Below are positions 58,994 to 64,000 of a stretch of DNA of 64,000 nucleotides, piece after piece (position 1 is the first letter of the stretch; every line of letters begins with the position of its first letter). The stretch is from assembly GCA_003864495.1 (NCBI GenBank), contig ML133420.1:3698331-3762330 (forward strand), in the 5' to 3' direction. The position numbers and the translations under genes were made by a program. Below the pieces are notes generated by a model. The model saw only the letters and a program-made list of their open reading frames with translations. It was not told where the DNA came from and did not search any database. The DNA is from Nemopilema nomurai. Lineage: Eukaryota > Cnidaria > Scyphozoa > Rhizostomeae > Rhizostomatidae.

Positions 58994-60109
58994 ACAAATG
59001 TTCAAGTCAAAGTCGTCTGCTACACAGGGGCCCTCATGCAGAATTGGACGTTTTGCCGCCCGCATTGTCTTGTCTTGTCACTGTCTTTGTCATCACCATC
59101 TTCAATGGCCTGCTCACCGCCGTTGCATTTGCCGTCCTCCTCTCTACAATTTCTCCAGTCAACAACCGTGTGAAGAAAACTTGGCTCGCGTTAATTGTCA
59201 TTAATTTCCCCCGTGTACGGGCAAGCAGGACAACACAAATGCAGCATCATTCAATCAGGCACTGTTGGGCTGCATTTCTGCCCAAATCGTGCCTTACACT
59301 GTCTTGTTGCCTTGTTTGCAAGTTGCCTGTTGTGTTCACGCTCCGCACCGTGTTGATTATAGATAGTTGTTTTCTACTGTCTTGATTTCAAGTTGGTTTA
59401 TCTGCATCTAGGTGCGTGTCGTCGTTGGTGTCGTCGTTGGTGTCGTCGTTGGTGCCGTCGTTGGTGCCGTCGTTGGTGCCGTCGTTGGTGCCGTCGTTGG
59501 TGCCGTCGTTGGTGTCGTCGTCCCGCCTCCAGCTATTCGCTTCTGCTGTGACTAGCAGGCTCTGCAGGCTGGGTCACCAGCTAGCCACAAAGACAGGCGC
59601 ACTCGCAACGTGCGTAGGTGGGTAGAAAATTCTTCCTCTGCAACGGCTGTCTATCTTTCCTTCATTTGTGGGTGTTTATTACCACCGCTCAGCTCAGCTC
59701 AGTAAACCAAGTGTCTACGTCCTCTACGGCCATAATTGTGCAGCCTTGGTCTGTCATTGCCAACCGACGAGAAAGGCCTACTACGTAGGTAGGTAGGTAG
59801 GTAGGTAGGTAGGTAGGTAGGTAGGTAGGTAGGTAGGTAGGTAGGTAGGTAGGTAGGTAGGTAGGTAGGTAGGTAGGTAGGTAGGTAGGTAGGGTAGGTA
59901 GGTTAGGTAGGTAGTAGGTAGGTAGGCCGCTCTATTGGTTGTTTGATTTTTTACTGATTGATGTTTTGATGATTTGATTACTGATTACTGATTACCGATT
60001 TGTTGCTGATTGAGAAAGAACAATGAGGCAAGAGCAAAGGAGCCAGTCGTAGCCCGCAAGCAACGAAGGAAGGTGGTGGAGAGTCTCAACTGCTTAAGGG
60101 ATATTCGGT

Positions 60110-60292
60110 ATCGCTTCTCGGCCTTTTGGCTAAGATCAAGTGTAGTATCTGTTCTTATCAGCTTAATATCTGATATGCGCCCAAGGGCGCTCAAATATTA
60201 AACTGATTTTTGGAACTAGCTCGTCGGCATGAGGCTTGCCTCACCGCGAGCACGGGTTGCCCTGGCATTGCAGTACAGCCATGGGTGGCCCA
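60110..60292 (+). ncRNA. U2: U2 snRNA, copy 27
   Basis: RNA identical to copy 1. One C is missing from the C run next to the candidate PSE (near 60054), and the stretch near 59940-59950 is slightly altered. Confidence 0.97.
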
Positions 60293-60904
60293 GCCCCTCT
60301 TTACCTATCTTAAAAACAAACCGATAAACACAGACAGACATTAGTGGCTGGGTCGTTCGTTCCTTCGTTCGTTCGTTCCTTCGTTCGTTCGTTCGTGTCA
60401 TTTTCAATGTCATTGCCATTGCAAGTTTGTGCGTAATGTAGGATTATATTTGTAGCGTAGCATTCTTGTAGCAGTCATGGATTATTGTGGTGTGGATAAA
60501 TTGCTTTGTCTCTCACTCTCATACATCTTATTATACCTTATTATATCTTATTATACCGCGAAAAGTTGTGTTTCATGATTGTGTTCGGGTCAGTTTTGGC
60601 GAAACAATTCAAACAATTCTTAAATTGACCATGGCTCCAGTCCAGATGCTGCTTGGATTCAGGCCTAATCTGTAGTAGTAGTAGTAGTAGTAGTAGCAGC
60701 AGCAGCAGCGCAGAAACATGGGCATGCTTCAGATGACTACGAGCGCTAACAAAGTCTCATCCCACCTCAGCCAGACAGCCACGACAGGCTGACCGGAACT
60801 CCACAGCTCGCTCTATAAAACGAAGATGGTGTGCGTGACTCCTTTCCCTCATGTGTCGAGCCACTCCTTCCACCAACCAGCCTCCCTTGCACCCTGGAAG
60901 AGTC

Positions 60905-61031
60905 ATACTTACCTGACGGGGAAGACAACGTGATCATGAAGGCGTTTCTTCCAGGGTGAGGCCCTTCCATTGCAGTTCGGTTGGGCTGACCCCTGCGATT
61001 ACCCCAAACGTGGGTAACTCGACCGTACAAT

Positions 61032-61067
<36 letters not shown>

Positions 61068-61069
61068 TC
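60905..61069 (+). ncRNA. U1: U1 snRNA, copy 28
   Basis: Identical to copy 1. Its U2 partner starts only 992 bp downstream because of the 6-copy TAGG tract, and is split by the second LINE. Confidence 0.97.
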
Positions 61070-61850
61070 ACAAATGTTCAAGTCAAAGTCGTCTGCTACA
61101 CAGGGGCCCTCATGCAGAATTGGACGTTTTGCCGCCCGCATTGTCTTGTCTTGTCACTGTCTTTGTCATCACCATCTTCAATGGCCTGCTCACCGCCGTT
61201 GCATTTGCCGTCCTCCTCTCTACAATTTCTCCAGTCAACAACCGTGTGAAGAAAACTTGGCTCGCGTTAATTGTCATTAATTTCCCCCCGTGTACGGGCA
61301 AGCAGGACAACACAAATGCAGCATCATTCAATCAGGCACTGTTGGGCTGCATTTCTGCCCAAATCGTGCCTTACACTGTCTTGTTGCCTTGTTTGCAAGT
61401 TGCCTGTTGTGTTCACGCTCCGCACCGTGTTGATTATAGATAGTTGTTTTCTACTGTCTTGATTTCAAGTTGGTTTATCTGCATCTAGGTGCGTGTCGTC
61501 GTTGGTGTCGTCGTTGGTGTCGTCGTTGGTGCCGTCGTTGGTGCCGTCGTTGGTGCCGTCGTTGGTGCCGTCGTTGGTGTCGTCGTCCCGCCTCCAGCTA
61601 TTCGCTTCTGCTGTGACTAGCAGGCTCTGCAGGCTGGGTCACCAGCTAGCCACAAAGACAGGCGCACTCGCAACGTGCGTAGGTGGGTAGAAAATTCTTC
61701 CTCTGCAACGGCTGTCTATCTTTCCTTCATTTGTGGGTGTTTATTACCACCGCTCAGCTCAGCTCAGTAAACCAAGTGTCTACGTCCTCTACGGCCATAA
61801 TTGTGCAGCCTTGGTCTGTCATTGCCAACCGACGAGAAAGGCCTACTACG

Positions 61851-61874
61851 TAGGTAGGTAGGTAGGTAGGTAGG
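61851..61874 (+). repeat. (TAGG)6, shortest tract (unit 28)
   Basis: Only six tetramers, the shortest tract in the window, in the unit whose U2 is split by the second LINE copy. Confidence 0.95.
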
Positions 61875-62061
61875 TGGCCGCTCTATTGGTTGTTGATTTG
61901 TTTACTGATTGATGTTTTGATGATTTGATTACTGATTACTGATTACCGATTTGTTGCTGATTGAGAAAGAACAATGAGGCAAGAGCAAAGGAGCCAGTCG
62001 TAGCCCCGCAAGCAACGAAGGAAGGTGGTGGAGAGTCTCAACTGCTTAAGGGATATTCGGT

Positions 62062-62095
62062 ATCGCTTCTCGGCCTTTTGGCTAAGATCAAGTGT
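62062..62095 (+). pseudogene. U2: U2 copy 28, 5' fragment (nt 1-34)
   Basis: Same 34-base remnant as in copy 14, ending AAGTGT, followed by the LINE. The 3' part lies beyond the window. Confidence 0.95.
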
Positions 62096-62201
62096 GGTCT
62101 TACTGAAAGCCAAGAAGCCCACACAGCCTCCAACAAGTGGTGGATGAATGCTCAGCCGTTCTTCTTAGGAAGGCGGCTGTAACACCATTGAGGAGGCATC
62201 A

Positions 62202-63779
62202 ATGGCCGAGAAGTGTGCCGCTGGGGATAACTTGCCCTCATGCGGCGAAGATCGTGTACTAAACGAGTCGTCCGATTCGGACATGAGTTCCGCCACTGAG
62301 CGTCGTCGCTTGAGGGACCATAGGTCCAAAATGAGAAAGCCCCGCAATGAGCGGATTATAGATCGCCGCCCCTTTCGTGTTGGGGAGAATGCCGTCGTGC
62401 CCGCACGAACCATGCCCGCGCCGACCAGACCCGCGCCGTCCAAGCCTGAAGCACCGCCTGCCTCAAGTCGCCAGCCGCTGAGAAGCTATGCTGCTGCTGC
62501 TGGAACAGTCGGTGAGTTGTTTCTGGGCCGTTCGGACAATCTCCGAGTGAACATGCCGCTGTGCCGGGACCGTCCCAGGTCTGTGTGCATTCATTCCCGT
62601 CAGGGCATTAATGCCCGGGCACTCATAGGGAAGCTTGCAGACCATGGGATTGTCCCCACTCATTTCCAGACCCTCCCAAATGGAGACGGCGAAATAACCT
62701 TCCCTTCTCTGGCAGAGAAGGTGAAGTTCTTGGGGCTTGACATTGTCAAGGCCCCGCGACGGAATTGGGAGCCTGGAATGGCTAACCCTCCTCCCGTATG
62801 GGTGAGGGTGTTCCACAAGCCGGCAGAGCTTCGCTCGGAGGTCCTCAAGAGGAGGTTTGCAGCCTTTGGTGAGGTGCTGTTCCTCAGGGAGAATACGTAC
62901 CCTGGAACATGCATCAAAAATGGTGTCGTCACCATGAAAATGGTGATGACTGAAGCCATCCCTAGCTTTGTCCATATTGGGCCATATTGTCTAGCGGTTC
63001 GCCATGACAAGCAACCGCAGACATGTCGTAAATGCGACAGTGTGGCCCATGTGGCAGCAAGTTGTCGCATTCAACGTTGCTTCAACTGCGGAGCAGGGGG
63101 TCACATAAATGCCGAGTGTCCCGAGAACAGTCGTTGCCAGGGCTGCGGATCAACCGAGCACCATCTTGCTCAGTGTGTGACCGCGTGGGACCCTGATACA
63201 GGCAGCACTGCCGAAACCTCCTCCTCTGAGGACGAATCCGGCCCAGAGGAAACCGCTGTCGCACGGGTACAGCCGACCCGGCAAAACCCTGAAGACCGTC
63301 TGCCAGCACCAACAGCAGCACCAGCTCCAGCACCAACAGCAGCACCAATTCCAGCACCTGCACCAGTTCCAGCACCTGCACCAGACCAGAACAAGGTCCA
63401 GACCAGCACCAGAACAACCAGTCCAGAACCAGAACCTGCACCAGTCAGAACAAGGTCCAGAACCAGAACCTGCACCAGTCAGAACACCTGCGACATGCCA
63501 GCTCCGACGGACCCGACGCCGGCAACCACCACCAGTAGGCCGGGTAAAGACCGATCCAGGAACTGGTATGATCTTTCCCGGCACCTGTATTCTTCTCCCG
63601 ATTCTTGCTCTCCCTCTATCCTGTCTGAAAACCCTACCCCGGCAGTGGACCAGGGTGTGCCAACAGCCTCTAAGAGGGCTCTCCAGGAAGACAATCTCTC
63701 TGAGGTGTCTGCTGTAAGGAGGCCCTCTACTAAAAAGAGGTCAAAAGCACGCTCTGTCCCTCCTCCAATCTCACGCTAG
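62202..63779 (+). CDS. Keno ORF1 protein, intact (zinc-knuckle RNA-binding)
   Basis: 525 codons, uninterrupted. Residues 1-100 are charged and Ser/Pro/Arg-rich with an Ala run at the end. About 120-270 look like the RRM-type region that precedes CCHC fingers in many LINE ORF1 proteins and in the domesticated-type ZCCHC3 proteins; this is inferred from pattern only. Three CX2CX4HX4C knuckles follow at 275-288, 293-306 and 312-325. Residues 340-440 are acidic, then Pro/Ala-rich. The C-terminus is basic (KKRSKARS, 511-518). The protein should bind element RNA and form the RNP. The reading frame agrees with copy 1, which has a 1-bp loss at codon ~162. Confidence 0.92.
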   Translation: MAEKCAAGDNLPSCGEDRVLNESSDSDMSSATERRRLRDHRSKMRKPRNERIIDRRPFRVGENAVVPARTMPAPTRPAPSKPEAPPASSRQPLRSYAAAAGTVGELFLGRSDNLRVNMPLCRDRPRSVCIHSRQGINARALIGKLADHGIVPTHFQTLPNGDGEITFPSLAEKVKFLGLDIVKAPRRNWEPGMANPPPVWVRVFHKPAELRSEVLKRRFAAFGEVLFLRENTYPGTCIKNGVVTMKMVMTEAIPSFVHIGPYCLAVRHDKQPQTCRKCDSVAHVAASCRIQRCFNCGAGGHINAECPENSRCQGCGSTEHHLAQCVTAWDPDTGSTAETSSSEDESGPEETAVARVQPTRQNPEDRLPAPTAAPAPAPTAAPIPAPAPVPAPAPDQNKVQTSTRTTSPEPEPAPVRTRSRTRTCTSQNTCDMPAPTDPTPATTTSRPGKDRSRNWYDLSRHLYSSPDSCSPSILSENPTPAVDQGVPTASKRALQEDNLSEVSAVRRPSTKKRSKARSVPPPISR

Positions 63780-63816
63780 AGCCCGATAACTTTGGATTCC
63801 CCCAACCGTGTGAGTC

Positions 63817-63969
63817 ATGACAACAGTTAAAATACTATCAATTAACACGCATGGCCTCCGTGATTCCTCTAAGTGTGCTGCTATAGTAGACTGGCTTGCT
63901 AACCGAAACGAAAGCATAATTTTCCTTCAAGAAACCTATTTGCTAGCGAGCAGGATCTCGGCCACTTGA
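63817..63969 (+). pseudogene. Keno ORF2 start, frameshifted (copy 2)
   Basis: ORF2 begins 37 bp after the ORF1 stop, as in copy 1, and reads the first ~41 residues of the endonuclease, including N10 and E39. A run of four T in copy 1 has only three here (near 63940). The frame shifts and meets TGA at 63967-63969. The rest of ORF2 continues to the window edge in another frame. It may be a real mutation or a homopolymer error. Confidence 0.8.
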
Positions 63970-64000
63970 AATCCATCTGGAATGGCGCAATCTACTCTTC

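Larger units (their letters stand above)
1..64000 (+). repeat. Tandem array of ~2-kb U1-U2 snRNA repeat units (28 units)
   Basis: The same ~2-kb unit recurs head to tail across the whole window and is broken only by two LINE insertions and one short retroposed fragment. U1 start-to-start distances are 2004-2102 bp in uninterrupted units. Unit 14 measures 7577 bp, or 2001 bp without its LINE; the step from unit 15 to 16 is short because of a deletion. Each unit has one U1 and one U2 gene on the same strand. Both window edges fall inside the array, so the true copy number exceeds 28. Linked U1 and U2 genes in tandem repeats are known from some fishes and molluscs; the species here is not identified. 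Confidence 0.97.
62096..64000 (+). mobile_element. Keno-type LINE copy 2 in U2 (runs off window)
   Basis: The 5' 1905 bp of a second copy, inserted at exactly the same U2 nucleotide as copy 1 and in the same direction. It is nearly identical to copy 1 over the shared part; the differences are in the Pro-rich part of ORF1 and a few single-base indels. The upstream unit differs from that of copy 1 in TAGG length, minisatellite copy number and small indels, which favours two separate insertions over duplication of one. Confidence 0.93.

Overview
The window is eukaryotic, almost certainly animal, DNA. It is a head-to-tail tandem array of a ~2.0 kb unit. Each unit carries one U1 snRNA gene and, about 1.05 kb downstream on the same strand, one U2 snRNA gene. 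Counting from U1 to U1 there are 28 units, and the array runs off both ends of the window. 27 of the 28 U1 loci are full length and one is 5'-truncated. 26 of the 28 U2 loci are intact and two are split by a retrotransposon. No ordinary protein-coding host gene is present. The species cannot be named from this sequence. Both snRNAs depart from vertebrate sequence in their variable stems, which suggests an invertebrate or a deeply branching chordate, but this is only an inference.

Unit layout, 5'->3': (i) a U2-to-U1 spacer, exactly 612 bp in 19 of the 27 complete cases, holding a TTCG/TTCC tract, an AT-rich TTATTATAYC tract, a TAG/CAG triplet tract and the U1 promoter region; (ii) U1 (165 bp); (iii) a U1-to-U2 spacer of 992-1158 bp holding a 12-bp minisatellite, a highly variable (TAGG)n tract and the U2 promoter region; (iv) U2 (about 183 bp). 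The snRNA sequences are nearly identical in all units, while the microsatellites vary, as expected for an array under concerted evolution.

Mobile DNA: two copies of an APE-type, two-ORF, poly(A)-tailed LINE are inserted at the same nucleotide of U2 (after nt 34), in the U2 sense orientation. Copy 1 (28353-33928) is complete end to end but frameshifted. Copy 2 starts at 62096 and runs off the window; its ORF1 is intact and its ORF2 breaks early. Target, domain order and RT type match the Keno family of the Tx1 group, known to be U2-specific. A third, unrelated 309-bp poly(A)-ended fragment (36238-36546) sits in U1 at nt 25/26 and goes with a 575-bp loss of the U1 promoter and 5' end. It may be a 5'-truncated copy of a second family that targets U1.

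Main points for follow-up: the candidate U1-site retroelement; a U1 stem-loop II loop reading AUUGCAG (the U2-type heptamer) instead of AUUGCAC in every copy; likely use of the U2 promoter by Keno; and a block of variant units (15-23) whose left edge lies next to the Keno insertion.
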